Source of the DNA: Breviolum minutum Mf 1.05b.01
Lineage: Eukaryota > Sar > Dinophyceae > Suessiales > Symbiodiniaceae
Assembly (NCBI GenBank): GCA_000507305.1
Contig: DF239333.1
Location: forward strand, 62,001 to 126,000
Reading direction: 5' to 3'
DNA length: 64,000 bases
Of the stretch, positions 33,470-44,658 are shown piece after piece. The position numbers and the translations under genes were made by a program. The notes under the pieces are model-generated. The model ran no database searches. It was not told the origin of the DNA and was given only the letters and a program-made list of their open reading frames with translations. Each line of letters begins with the position of its first letter. The stretch's first letter is position 1.

Positions 33470-33941
33470 ACTTGTCAGAGCAGAGTCGCTTGTTTTGGCC
33501 TCATCATGTTAGCAAGCCAGATGTGTTTTTTTCTCAAAATGGGACTTGCATTTCTGTTAATTACTCTTACCTGAGAAAGGTGTCCCGTTTGGAGAGCCGC
33601 AATCATCAAATCACATAAAAAGTTCCTTTTCGGGTGGAGCGGTTGCTGTAACTATATCTGATGAATTCTTATGAGATTCACCACCAGAGTCGGATCATAT
33701 CTACCAAGTTACCACGTTTAGGGTGGATTTGGCAGGATCAAATTTAACTAACCATGTAAGTTCGCCAGTAGTTTTTTCACTAGGATATACCACATCATGT
33801 ACATAGTAGTTTCCGGAGATGGCGTGACCACATTTTTTTCACTGAGTGTGAAGGGACACTGTTCATATGTATTGGTTACTGTTACATTAGCAGATGTTAG
33901 CCGTATAATCTAAGGTCCATTTTTTGTAGCAAAATCAGCAG

Positions 33942-33983
33942 GTCTCAGAACTTGCGGAACTTGCTACCTGAAGGTTGTGACAG
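33942..33983 (+). CDS. Candidate exon, gene 5
   Basis: Between ATCAGCAG|G and GACAG|GTGACC: SQNLRNLLPEGCD with split codons at both ends. Confidence 0.4.
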
Positions 33984-34535
33984 GTGACCGGTCGCCACAG
34001 CGATCTATATACACTTGCCAAGTTTAATATAATCTGTGAGAAGGTACCTTCCCAAAAGGAAAACAATTAGTCTTCCAAGTCAAGTGTGAGGATGTTTTTC
34101 TAGGAATATTGCTTGTACCTGGAATCACCTATCCAAATCACATTGTGGTAGCTCAGCCATATCTTCAAAACTTGGAGAGATGCTTCTGGTTCATCTGACA
34201 GGAATAAGTCCTATCCCTTTGAGACTCTTAACGTCGTTTAAATTCTGCTAACCACGTGAGATACATCCAACCCTTGTCAAGAATACGATAAGTCGGACGT
34301 TTTCCCACAAAGGAAGAGAAACCACCGGTTGATGGACAAATCCTGCACTGGACTACTTGGGATGGCCAAAGATTTGAGTATATAAATCAAAGAATCTCTG
34401 TACCTTAAAATGTGCCAGGGTCAAAAAAACTCCCATTGGTTTTTCCTGTGGTAGGGATGGTCATCAACTTTCACAGTAGGGATTTATATACCCATTATAA
34501 GGATTCCCTAAGTTTCAGGTGGGATGAGTTTATCC

Positions 34536-34648
34536 CTTAAGGAGTTGAGAAAGACCTTGGCACAACTACCATGGATTTTTCGACCCATCATGACCCATCG
34601 TTCCGAGGAAAAAAAATCACCATCACGGTCGCTGACCGAACTGCCAAG
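34536..34648 (+). CDS. Exon of gene 5, possibly with start codon
   Basis: The frame LAQLPWIFRPIMTHRSEEKK then SPSRSLTELP ends at CCAAG|GTGAGA (donor 34649). An in-frame ATG at 34590 could start the protein (MTHRSEEKKSPSRS). The 5' edge is uncertain. Confidence 0.45.
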
Positions 34649-35242
34649 GTGAGAGGGGTCATTTCTTGATTGCTATATGCAGGGATGCATTTTATGTATA
34701 TATATGTGCAATTATGTGTATATATGCGTATTCATTTTGAAGCCCTCATTTGGGCCAATACACCAAGATCAAAGTGAACATTCTTTATTTTCATTTATTT
34801 ACTATATGTAGACTATATGTTTGATATTTATATATACATATATTATATCTTTATATGCATACATATATAGTTATGTATGCAGACATTTGCGACGCTCACA
34901 ACTACTCTTCTGGTCCAGAGCATGTTTTACCTGGGTCAGGCCCATAGTCAATTGCAAGAAAGAGTTGGCCTTGGGGAAGTGGCTTGCTTGCATATGCCTT
35001 ACTGATAGGACTCTGGGTTGATCTGAGCTACTTGTCCAACCAATCCCCATCAGAATGAAAAGTTTCACAATCGGCCAATCACTCAGTAGGATGAAATGGA
35101 GGTTTGAGAAGTTTGGATTCAATTTCTTCTTTTGGGGGAAATCGGAAACGGTGTTTGAACACAAAAAGGCAGGTGTCGAGCAAGTTCGATTGCCCCGAAG
35201 CAAAATGTAACAAGAGGTGCCACTCCCTCTATCATATTATGA

Positions 35243-36177
35243 ATACCAGGTAACCCAAAAGAGTAGGAATAGTTTCACTACCAAATCTTTCATTCTCGCC
35301 GTTCTCCGCCCTCTCCGCTAAATTAGCGCGCTTGCCAAAAGTCTTACACCTAACATCTTCGCTTACTTGAATGATTTTAGGAATAATTAACTTAAATATA
35401 CTAGTTGAACTAAACAGTAACGAATTCTCATGTTTTTTTTTGAAAAACCTGTTTGGATTAATTGAACCAGAGTTTGAATTAATTCATCTTAATTTTAGTG
35501 GCTGTTGTTCACTCTATTATTAGACTGTCTTCCAGCTCCCTGCCACTTCGGTTTAAGCATCCTCACATTATCTAAATCAATGTTTATATGCCAATTATTA
35601 AATTAAATTAGATCTTAAAGCCTGTAACTTAAATTCAAATCTAAATCAAAGAACTTGTATTCTTCATCAAAGGATGCATTATCTTAAACACTGCCTCTTA
35701 AGCTAAGCCAATGATCCTGCATGCTTACATTATCCTTAACTCAGCCACTAAACCTATGCCAACAACAACTAGATTATCTCAACCCTGCCACTCCAACGAA
35801 ATGAAGTTTCTGGCTTGCATGCTTCATCTTAGACTACATTAGATTATCTATAGTTGCCAGTCACACTTGAATCTAAATTAATGATCTGCAGATCAAACTA
35901 CACTATCTTGTAAAGCCTATCTTTAAATGCTTCATCAAATGTTGAACTATCTCAAGACCACCACTCAAAGTAAATTAATGATCCTACCGCCTAAACAAAC
36001 TAAATTATCTTATCCTGAAGGACTTCAAGGTCTTTTCTTTGACAGGAAATCAGTGGTAATCCAATTCTCACCTCTCTCCGGTTAAGTGCTAAAAATCCTA
36101 CACCTCCGCGAAACAGAACGTGTTTTTTTTTGTGAGAATGAAATGACACTATTCCTATTATTTTGGCTTATCTGGTA
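35243..36177. mobile_element. 935-bp TIR element with internal degenerate repeats
   Basis: TACCAGGTAACCCAAAAGAG with AGGAATAGT at the left returns inverted at the right (ACTATTCCTATTATTTTGGC, TTATCTGGTA). Inside, a TTCTC...CTCTCCG...CCTACACCT block is directly repeated near both ends, and the middle repeats phrases such as AAATTAATGATC and ATTATCT. Its base composition (A/C rich) differs from the flanks. No coding frame; a non-autonomous DNA transposon is likely. Confidence 0.65.
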
Positions 36178-36361
36178 AGGAATGCACATTGATGGCAAAC
36201 TGGAATGGTGCTCCTTAGAGACCTCTTTGATCAAAGTGTGAAACTAGATCTATGACATCCATTTTATAGAGAAAACATGTGAAAGTGAGCCTTTGGGGAG
36301 GGGACGGATTTGAGTAGTACTAGTAGGGGTACTAGTAGTCAGGCAGCTGGTCGTGCCAGCA

Positions 36362-36362
36362 A

Positions 36363-36410
<48 letters not shown>

Positions 36411-36490
36411 AAGTTGTAGTAGTAGCAGTAGTAGTAGTAGTAGAAGTAGTAGTAGTAGTAGTAGTAGAAGTAGTAGTAGTAGAAGTAGCG

Positions 36491-36556
<66 letters not shown>

Positions 36557-36580
36557 TTAGTGGCAGTGGTAGTGGTAGTT
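36362..36580. repeat. (AGT)n microsatellite, about 200 bp
   Basis: Long AGT array with occasional AGA, TGT and CGG units. It produces poly-Ser, poly-Val and poly-Thr frames on the two strands. It lies about 100 bp before the last exon of gene 5, probably in its intron. Confidence 0.9.
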
Positions 36581-36658
36581 TTCCCTTCCTTTTTCCATAC
36601 TCCTCCTCCTGCTACGAGCACAACATTAACCGAGTCGACTTCGACTCGAGAAACTGAG

Positions 36659-36788
36659 GTCCGTGACCTTTGGTGAAGAAGAAAGCCGAACCTTCTCCGA
36701 TTGTGGATGGATCGACGACGAAGGGTGCCTTGGTGACGATGGTGAAACTGGAAAGCTGTCAGATTTGTTGTTTGAAACAAGGAGCTAA
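36659..36788 (+). CDS. Last exon of gene 5, acidic C-terminus
   Basis: After AACTGAG|G (36657-36658) the frame reads SVTFGEEESRTFSDCGWIDD, EGCLGDDGETGKLSDLLFET, RS and stops at TAA 36786-36788. Strongly acidic and clearly protein-like. It is also open 6 codons upstream of the acceptor. No family recognised. Confidence 0.65.
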
Positions 36789-37035
36789 GGAGTCGAGCAA
36801 GTATGGGTGCAAGGGGGCTTAGGTGTTACGGCAGAGCTTAGCTGATATCTTCAAACTTAGAATGCAGCTTTTGATGGTTTTTGAATATTTGGAAACATTA
36901 CACGTCCAATCAAATCCATCAAACACCCGGCATTTCCACGTCACTTGAAATGGTACGGAAATCAGGACAATCCTGTAGGGTCGGCCCTCTAGGATGCCCC
37001 CCAAATCGGAGTTGGGTTGTCTTGAATCATTAGCT

Positions 37036-37130
37036 AGACAGAGGCGAATCAATCCGAAGAGCTAGACACAGATGCGCAAAATCTCAGAAATTCATGAGCG
37101 AGCTCTCAGAAAAAAACCGCATGATTCAAT
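37036..37130 (+). CDS. Candidate exon in two frames
   Basis: Frame 1: EANQSEELDTDAQNLRNS then stop. Frame 2: RARHRCAKSQKFMSELSEKN then RMIQ and stop, followed by GAG|GTGCGC. Only one can be right. Confidence 0.35.
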
Positions 37131-38419
37131 AGAGGTGCGCCACCGTAGGCTTGAAATTAGTTTGGTGAATGTTTGGTGAAATTAGTTTGACCCATGTCGA
37201 TACATCCACTAAAAAATTGGATCATTTCGAAGTCACTAGGCCAACACTTGTTCCAGGGAAATTCTTTGAGATGTGAATCCATGGAAGAATCGGCGCTGTT
37301 TTCTTAAATATCCAGTTTGGTTTTGTTCTGAATGTAGATGTGTAAGAAACCTGTGGATTTCTTCTGGATTTTTGAAGGTCTTTGGATAGTTGACGTAAGC
37401 GCTGGATGTAGCAGATGGAGAAACATAAGTAAGTTGCATTATATCAACAGCTGCCTGGTCTACTTTCCCATTGCAAGTGCTCCATATGTCTATCCAAATG
37501 TGGTGACACGTAGAATTATTCCATCTCTTCCTGCATATGAACATGTGTTAAGCTTCTTGTATCTTGCATGTACAGTACATGGATCAACATACAACATGGA
37601 TACGAAGTTGTTTTAATTTTCATTTACCTGAAGTTACGCCGTACTATTCGCTTCCAACTTATGACGGAAAGAGTGTTATTTTTTCTGAATCACATTGCAC
37701 CATGTGGCACATTGGAGGTTTCCTATGTCCCATCCATTTTGCCCTGACCATTCGCAGGCGTGAGCATTAGGCCACACAGTTTAACTAGAATGTAGCAAGG
37801 GGCAAATGGTGTCAATCAGTGCGCCACTTTGTACACCTGCCGAAGAAAAAATCAACTACAGTAAGTGTTAACTTCACTTGTTTGTTTTTGTTCGCTGTGT
37901 GGTTTTGTTGGTTCATTCCCAAAGCACAGATGAGCTCATCCAATTTGTTGGAGGGACTTTGGATAAGTGCTTTGGGAAAAGTCACACACACACACACTTT
38001 TCCCAGAAGATTCACGTGGTAGTTTGTCATACTAGGTGACAAACTATGGCAGAACATGTCCAAGGGCGCTTCGCTTCCCTTGCACCAAATCTTCTGTTTT
38101 TTTGGAATTTGTCGAACCATTTGACCGTATCAAGGCTTGACTCTTGACACTTGGTCACTTATAGCCGATGCGGAATCATGGGGGATTTCACTGCACGTTT
38201 AACGGCTTGAAGACTGCTTTTTTGAGCACTTGTGACGCCCACTTGAAATGTTGGTGCGTGTCAAAATTTGAAGACCCCAGTCGTGGCATCATTTTTTTGG
38301 TTCTGGGTGAATTTGCGCTACGACTAACGACCTCATTTCCAAGCAAAATTTGTGCAAGAAATGACGACAGATTGATATAGATCTTTTCAGCTGCGACTTT
38401 GATTTCTTTGGTGCCCAAA

Positions 38420-38504
38420 TTCACCCGAAAGTTGGACTCGCGCCATTAATCCGGTTGCAGAGCCGCACATTTTCCAGGAGTTGCGGGCTCAACTTTGCGA
38501 AAAG
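38420..38504 (+). CDS. Exon of gene 6
   Basis: The frame ESWTRAINPVAEPHIFQELR, AQLCEK ends at AAAAG|GTTTGA in phase 0. Acceptor could be CCCGAAAG near 38427 or TTTTCCAG|G at 38477, the latter giving a 27-nt micro-exon ELRAQLCEK. Confidence 0.55.
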
Positions 38505-38579
38505 GTTTGAAGAAAGTTCTTGTGCTACCTTTTCAACAAGCACTCAGCAGTCTGTACTGACATGTACTGACTTTTTATT

Positions 38580-38957
38580 TTGATAAGCGGTACTTTTCTC
38601 GGTGCATGGTGCACAGTGTTTGATACTCAGTTCAGGTCAGATAGTGCTCTCAATTTTGTTGGAAAAGGATGGAAAAGGTGTTTCAACTTAAATCCCATTC
38701 CCTGCTCCACAAACCGCTCAGATTCATTGGCATACCTGCGTTACGCCGACTCAACCTATGCCACAAAATGGTGGCGGCGGCAATTGCAACACAAGGAGCA
38801 GCTCAGGTTAGGGAAACCCAGGTTTCGGGTGGTTGTCAGGGACTCGGATGTTAGTGCCCAGGAAGAGGGTTGTTGTCGCTTAGGAGGTTTTGGTGTTTGT
38901 TTCATTGTAATGTCATTGACCTTCTTTCATGTCTACCCGGATCCTTGCGGAAGATGA
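38580..38957 (+). CDS. Long exon or single-exon ORF, gene 6
   Basis: A 125-codon open frame. Its middle is the strongest part: AYLRYADSTYATKWWRRQLQ, HKEQLRLGKPRFRVVVRDSD, VSAQEEGCCRLG. Likely exon limits are AG at 38720-38721 and a GT donor at 38887. A GTTAGG...CCCAG pair inside is 15 nt apart, so reading through keeps frame. No domain recognised. Confidence 0.5.
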   Translation: MISGTFLGAWCTVFDTQFRSDSALNFVGKGWKRCFNLNPIPCSTNRSDSLAYLRYADSTYATKWWRRQLQHKEQLRLGKPRFRVVVRDSDVSAQEEGCCRLGGFGVCFIVMSLTFFHVYPDPCGR

Positions 38958-39528
38958 TTCGATTTGATGTTGCGTATATTTTCAAGACGGTGTCGATACG
39001 TAACATACCGTGTAAACTAAGAAACACGCACACACACATGAAAGAAAAACATGGGTCATGTAGGGGGTATACCACCTTTCGCTATAGGGACGATTGTCGC
39101 CCATTATTCAAACCCGATCTATTGGCCAACCATGGCCAACCAGTTTCTGATGAGATATGCATGCACAAATGAATTATGTATTAATAAATTATACTTAGAT
39201 TGATTATGTGTGTTTTTTTTAGCGTGGCTCACTAGGGTTACTTTCAAGTATAAGGAATATGGTTTCTTACGTCACAACTCGCCAAACCAGCTGCGCTACA
39301 GTGGCACCCCGCACAGGGCCATACGGCTGCAAGTTCAAATTTAAGATCCCGAACAAACCCCCTGAAACCAAAACCATTCCGGACCTCCGTTCCAGACCGC
39401 TCCTCTTTCAGACCTCTTGAGATAGCCTGTTTGTATGACAGTGGGAGTGAACAAGTATCCCAAACACTTGCTTGTTTGAAACATCATCCCGAATGTGGTG
39501 AGATACATGAGATATTATAGTCCTATGC

Positions 39529-39750
39529 ATGCATAGGTATGGCCTGTTCGGTCGTCAAACTAGATTGAGCAGTTTTTTTTCTCTGGGAGGCTGTTTCAGT
39601 TTGAGCCAAAATGTAAAGTTCAGGCAAACTATTGGTGGTCTGGGGCCAGTTTGGGTTGTTAGAGGGTTACATAGTTGTATCCCTTCAGAATCATCCATTT
39701 CTTTGGAGGATCCATTCAAACCAAAAAAACAAGACTACAGCCACAACTAA
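39529..39750 (+). CDS. Weak coding candidate
   Basis: The end of this frame, SESSISLEDPFKPKKQ, looks protein-like and is preceded by CCCTTCAG. The rest is not convincing. Confidence 0.25.
   Translation: MHRYGLFGRQTRLSSFFSLGGCFSLSQNVKFRQTIGGLGPVWVVRGLHSCIPSESSISLEDPFKPKKQDYSHN
39601..39613 (-). other. Possible spliced-leader relic
   Basis: On the minus strand CATTTTGGCTCAA matches 13 consecutive bases of the dinoflagellate spliced leader. The leader's 5' part (CCGTAGC) does not match. Such relics mark genes re-inserted from trans-spliced mRNA. Confidence 0.35.
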
Positions 39751-40107
39751 CACTTGACCATTGGCTGATTGCTGTCACTGAAGGCAAGAAGTGAGCAGTG
39801 CAAAAGAAATTTGTTACAGTATATAGCTTGTATAAGTCATAGGGAAGGATACTACCTTGTAATAGAAGTTAGGGACCTTCCTTATTACCAACTGATTATC
39901 GGAACCCCTCCCAACCAACCGGCATTTCATGGGATCGGCCGCATGTTTTTGTTCCAACCGAAAAAGCTGACAAAATATTTCAGTAGCGGGACTGGTGAGA
40001 TTGTGGGCATATTCTCACTGTTTTTTCCGCAAAATCTCAGCGGCGCAGGGGGTGTGATGACAGTGTATCATCAAACCGGCTGTGATATAGGCAACATGTG
40101 GGGTCGT

Positions 40108-40213
40108 ACCGTTGATAGAAGGAATCCTGCAAAAGTTGATACGGAGAAGCACCTATTTCTACTAGGGTTTGCATATCTCAATTGGTGCAGGATTTCCTCC
40201 ATCATACGGACGG
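40108..40213. repeat. Family B-like worn element
   Basis: TACCGTTGATAGAAGGAATC and GTGCAGGATTTCCTCCATCA resemble the two B arms in inverted order; it interrupts a long open frame (39769-40287). Confidence 0.5.
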
Positions 40214-40747
40214 GGATGCTTTGGGACGTGTTGGCGGCTTTTTGGTTGAGCATATCTTTTGTATTTTTTCTCATTATACATATATAAATTTATATTTGTG
40301 TATATATTCAGGATCGAGGATTCTTTCAAGAATGCCAAGGTTTGTGAGATTATGATTGAAACTGCCAATTCTTTCCATGTAAAAAAACACACTCTAAGAG
40401 TTTTTTTTGTGCCAACCAGCATGGGATAAGTTGTGAGCACAACAGCCAAGCTCCTGCTGGGACGGGAATTCAAGACTACAGTAGTCAGCTTCGGTTTTAC
40501 GGTTGACTCACCCAAGAGACAATTCCTTTACTGGTACTGTAATCAATTTAATAGGATTCTTACAACGCGATTAAAAACTCCCTACAACGGAAAATTGTAT
40601 ACTACCCTATACTTTTTTGTAGCTTAATGGTCTCTGGCACAATCTCCAATCGAATAGATTGGACATGTAACCAGAGTTTATGTTGTTGCCATTTTCCAGT
40701 GCCTGTTCTTTTCCCGAAGGTTTCTTCTTTTGGCTTTCTTGGACCAG

Positions 40748-40806
40748 GTCCTTTGATTTTAAGAGACGGTTTTCATCTCGGCAAAGTTGGATGGTGCCTG
40801 GGATTC
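40748..40806 (+). CDS. Candidate exon, gene 6
   Basis: Acceptor CTTTCTTGGACCAG|G opens SFDFKRRFSSRQSWMVPGI to a GTTGAA donor at 40807. The minus strand over 40607-40945 is also open for 112 codons and hydrophilic (FQRIPGTIQLCRDENRLLKS). Confidence 0.4.
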
Positions 40807-41551
40807 GTTGAAAAGCTCGTTGGAATACCTCTCTTCTAGGGCCAGAGGATCTACTGGTACCTTTCAAAGATGACTTGGGGACAGGGAGATAGTCACATCG
40901 TAAAGCTTCCATTTCTAAAGTGTAAGTACACAGCGATAAAACCACATGGCAATTGAAAATTGACTATTTCAAGATGTAGTACCTAGTGAGACTCGGGATT
41001 TTGAATTGCCATGTTATCAACATAATTATATGGCGAACGGAATAGATATGGGGGATCGTTTTTTTTGTCATTTCGGTTCCTTTGACTTGTTTTGAGTCTG
41101 TGGTACATACCAACGACATCCAACCTTATATGGATATATCTGTGAAATTTCTCAAGATTGGGGACCCACCCAAACAACTTACTCAACTATTAGGACCTTT
41201 TATACTTGTTTTTTCGTCCGAAAGAAAAACTCCAATGATTGTGCTATTCAAGGTCTTTTCATATTGGAAGCAAAAGTCATTTCGGTTCCATGTTGATATT
41301 TTTTGCATTTCCACTGTAGGTTTCGGATTCTGCCAAGTTTCCTGAGTCGTCCTTGCCCACGCCAAGTGGTATGTGGTTGTCATTAAAGTAGGATTATTAC
41401 CCATGCTGATCCACTAGCTTTCATTGCCTGAGACGTCCCCCTGCCTTTGTAATATTTCCATTAGACATACACAATTCAGATTTCAGGATACAAGTGAATA
41501 GAAAACATCGAAAGCTCCATTAAAGGTTCATATCGCAGTTTCACTCTAGAC

Positions 41552-41670
41552 ATACTGTTGATGGTTCAGAAATCCTGCACCACCTGGGATGTGACAAAAA
41601 ACCTTGTAAACAACGGGGACAAACTACCAACCTCAACCGGTTAGCTGGATTTCTGAACCATCAACCGTAT
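41552..41670. repeat. Family B element
   Basis: ATACTGTTGATGGTTCAGAA and inverted TTTCTGAACCATCAACCGTA; core CTTGTAAACAACGGGGACAA. Confidence 0.8.
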
Positions 41671-42033
41671 CCACTAACAAAGCCTTGTAGAAAACCCATA
41701 GGATTCAGCATGAAACCTCCCAAACTTGAGCCTAATAAATCGACCCAGGTCATATGGTTCCAGTTGAGTTTCCTACTCCAATAATGAAGCATTCTCAACT
41801 GGTATACATAGATATATAAAGATATAAGGACATCGTTTTTTGGTTCAATTTCCCAGGAAAGTTGGGGTGCGGGTTTCAGGGCAATGAGCGATATGAAGGT
41901 ATTATGAGTTGGATGATTCAATCAATGTACCTAAACCACCAACCACCCCACCCCAAATGGTAGACGGGTGCCGTAGGACTGGAGGAATCCTTCATGATGT
42001 GACAAATTGGCCAAGATTGTATAGTTTACTTAT

Positions 42034-42315
42034 CCCATAGCATCCATGTATGGTATATCTACCTACATTTACCACTTTTTTACCATTAGAAACAACCAAA
42101 TGTAGGAAATATAAATATACCATACATGGATGGTGAGTAAAACATTTGGTGAGATTGGTAAGTTGACCAAAGAGATACATATGTTCCTTTGGAATATAGT
42201 TGAGAAAAAACCATTTTGAAAACATACTGCAGATGCTCCATGTATGGTATATTTACCTACATGTACCACAAATCAAGCAAATGTAGGTAAATTCACCATA
42301 CCTGGATCCTATAGG
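42034..42315. repeat. Two family E elements in tandem
   Basis: 42034-42132 (CCCATAGCATCCATGTATGG to CCATACATGGATGG) and 42233-42315 (GCTCCATGTATGGTATATTT to ACCATACCTGGATCCTATAGG), about 100 bp apart. Confidence 0.8.
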
Positions 42316-42347
42316 TACTAGTATACCATCTACAAAAGTTGAGGAAG

Positions 42348-42473
42348 TACTGTTGATGGTAGAAATCCTGCACCACCTGATATGTATGAAACCCTGTAAA
42401 CAACGGGATATGAAACGGGATATTTACCATATCAACTGGTTATATAGCCGGATTTCTGAACCATCAACAGTAC
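42348..42473. mobile_element. Family B element flanked by ~18-bp direct repeats
   Basis: TACTGTTGATGGTAGAAATC to GGATTTCTGAACCATCAACA. CTACAAAAGTTGAGGAAGTA stands just before it and CTACAAGTTGAGGAAGTA just after it (about 42476-42493). Confidence 0.75.
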
Positions 42474-43240
42474 TATCTACAAGTTGAGGAAGTATGACAA
42501 CTCCACCAAAACGACACTGTGGCCTTGATAAATCTCAGGTGTGGAGGAGGCATTTATTTTGCGATGAGTCCCGAAGCCACGGTCACCAAAGCGACACTTG
42601 GGCTGAGAACTGCTGGTGTTTTTTTGCTCCGGTTGCCACAAGGGCTTACTTTTGGGGTGGTTGAAATAGCATGACATATGTCAACCAGTTTTTCCAGTTG
42701 GAGTGTTAAACTTTAAATTAATCAATGCCGGAATTGATGTGAGTATCCTGGCTGTTGATTGATTGGGATAGAACCAATAGGTCACTATTAGATCACTATA
42801 TAGAAATTATATAAATGATCGATATTATACATTTCTGATACGTGCTTGTTTTGACATACTTTATATTTATCTCAAAGCTGAGTCAATTGAAGTTTGATTT
42901 GATAAAGCTACGCCTTTTTCGTTTTCGCAACATTGTAGTTTCATGTTGCGTAAACAAGTTTTATGATGCTTTATGAAAGTCATCATAGCTGTACCAATCT
43001 TTGTTCTCCATGACCATAAGATGATCATTCACACAGAACATATGATGTGCATTTATTTGCTAGCTAGTATAGTCATAGATGTTTTGTTGAAGCATACTGC
43101 TACATGTATTTACATATATATTTACATACATGGATAAAATTAGATACACATATATGCACAAGGTGGTATGAACCACATATTTTGTTTCATTATACCCTAT
43201 ACCAAATCCATGTTTTCCGTTTTTTTTTTGGTTCTCTCAG

Positions 43241-43367
43241 GGTCGGGCCAGACTCGCACAAAGGTCCGGTTGCCCGATCGGGTTCAAACTGGTGGATTTG
43301 TGAAAACATCTCTGAAGGTCACAGACCTCAGGGCCCCGGATCCAGTGTTAAATGGCCCAAATTATAC
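43241..43367 (+). CDS. Internal exon, gene 7
   Basis: After TTTTTTTGGTTCTCTCAG|G: two bases, 41 codons (SGQTRTKVRLPDRVQTGGFV, KTSLKVTDLRAPDPVLNGPN) and two bases before a GTAGCG donor at 43368. One of the clearest exons of the window. No family recognised. Confidence 0.65.
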
Positions 43368-43617
43368 GTAGCGTGTTTGTGCCATCTTTATATTTCTGGG
43401 TTCCAACTTTTGCATAGCATTGCATCAACTATTTTATATTGAGTTGGCACCGGACATGGGTATTTTGAAGTAATTATTGACTTTGGAGCCAGTTGCCCCC
43501 TAACAGGTCAGGAAATATCGCACAGCCCCGAGAAAGGGGAGCTTTGTAAATTACCACATTTAATATATATCATTTTAACCAAATGTATAGCGAAGTCACA
43601 CGACGTCACTCCCAAAG

Positions 43618-43700
43618 GTTCCAAGTTGCAATCCCAAAGTTCCCCGGTCTCAAGAAGCCACGACAACACATCAAGCTTGGTGTGATGAGTTCAGGGTTGA
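43618..43700 (+). CDS. Candidate exon, gene 7
   Basis: After CTCCCAAAG|G the phase-0 frame reads VPSCNPKVPRSQEATTTHQA, WCDE. A second frame is equally protein-like (IPKFPGLKKPRQHIKLGVMS). The 3' edge is uncertain. Confidence 0.45.
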
Positions 43701-43874
43701 ATCATGTATCGCCATATTGGAATGTGGAGATGTTTTTACCGGCCAAACTGGCGGTGACATTTAGCTTTAAACAACTGTCTTCTCTAGTCGTTCATTGCAA
43801 AGAAACATGTTTGGAGGCAAATAGCAAAATTTGACCGAAGCATTCGACCCCCAAATTAACTAGACTATAAAATA

Positions 43875-43989
43875 ATATGTTGATGGAAGAAATCCTGCAC
43901 AACCTGGGATGTATAAAACCTTGTAGATAATTGGATATTTTACCATATCAACTGGTAAACGCCGGATTTCTGAACCATCAACAGTATGT
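43875..43989. repeat. Family B element
   Basis: ATATGTTGATGGAAGAAATC and GGATTTCTGAACCATCAACA arms; core TATAAAACCTTGTAGATAAT. Confidence 0.8.
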
Positions 43990-44003
43990 ATGGTTAATAT
44001 CAG

Positions 44004-44049
44004 CAAAAAACATGGGAGCTGAAGTTGTCTATGCTCTCCAACTTCTCAG
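44004..44049 (+). CDS. Candidate exon, gene 7
   Basis: Between AATATCAG and TTCTCAG|GTGGCA: KNMGAEVVYALQLL with split codons at both ends. Confidence 0.45.
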
Positions 44050-44100
44050 GTGGCACGCTTGTATTAGGTTGTTGAGGCTTCCCCTGGTTTTCCCGCTGAG

Positions 44101-44186
44101 GCTTTATGATTGAAGCACAGGTTCGAATTGGCCAAGTAGCCCATGGTGATGATCAATGTGTAATGAATGGGCTGGGAGCCCCTGCA
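44101..44186 (+). CDS. Internal exon, gene 7
   Basis: Two bases plus 28 codons: FMIEAQVRIGQVAHGDDQCV then MNGLGAPA, between TTTTCCCGCTGAG|G and a consensus GTAAGG donor at 44187. Ends in phase 0. Strong coding character. Confidence 0.65.
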
Positions 44187-44240
44187 GTAAGGTTTCCTTT
44201 GCAAAAATTCGGGTCGTTGAGTTTGATACTGGTAATGATT

Positions 44241-44516
44241 ACCCCCCCTGAAAACTACACGTCCCCTCGAAATCAATGGTTGGTAAGATAGTATTTCTAT
44301 ACTAAATAAGTACCTTTTACGGGTTACGTAGTGTTAGTTTTCTTAGGGTGGTAAGTAGTCGTTTAGGTTAAGTTTAGGGTTGGTCGGTAGTCTAGTTGTA
44401 GGCNCCTAAGAAAACTAACCACCGTACCCTAGAAAATACTAAGTGGTTAGGAAGTATGTTATTACTAATAACTAAAGTTACGTTCCGTTTAGGGACATGT
44501 AGTTTTCAGGGGGTGT
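44241..44516. mobile_element. 276-bp nested palindrome between TA dinucleotides
   Basis: Outer arms ACCCCCCCTGAAAACTACAC and GTAGTTTTCAGGGGGTGT. Inner arms GTGTTAGTTTTCTTAGGG and CCTAAGAAAACTAACC. Unresolved base N at 44404 near the centre. Related at its ends to families D and G. Confidence 0.7.
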
Positions 44517-44658
44517 AATGCTTTAGGTAAATTTGGGTGCGTATCAGTTGAGCATTGAAAAATCGTTCATTTTGCTAGGGAAAGTTTTATATGTCCGACG
44601 TGGTGCAATATTTTTCCCAGTTTGTTTATCTCCCTTGGAAATTTCCACTATGAATTGA

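Noticed and set aside
36250..36780. 176-codon poly-Thr minus frame and poly-Ser/poly-Val plus frames
   Set aside because: Products of the AGT array; the plus exon at 36659 explains the real coding signal.
38188..38424. 78-codon minus frame with KEIKVAAEKIYINLSSFLAQ
   Set aside because: Protein-like, but no minus-strand partner exon or convincing splice edges, and plus exons lie directly beside it.
43270..43300. tRNA-like GGGTTCAAACT box
   Set aside because: No acceptor stem or A box around it; it lies in a coding exon.
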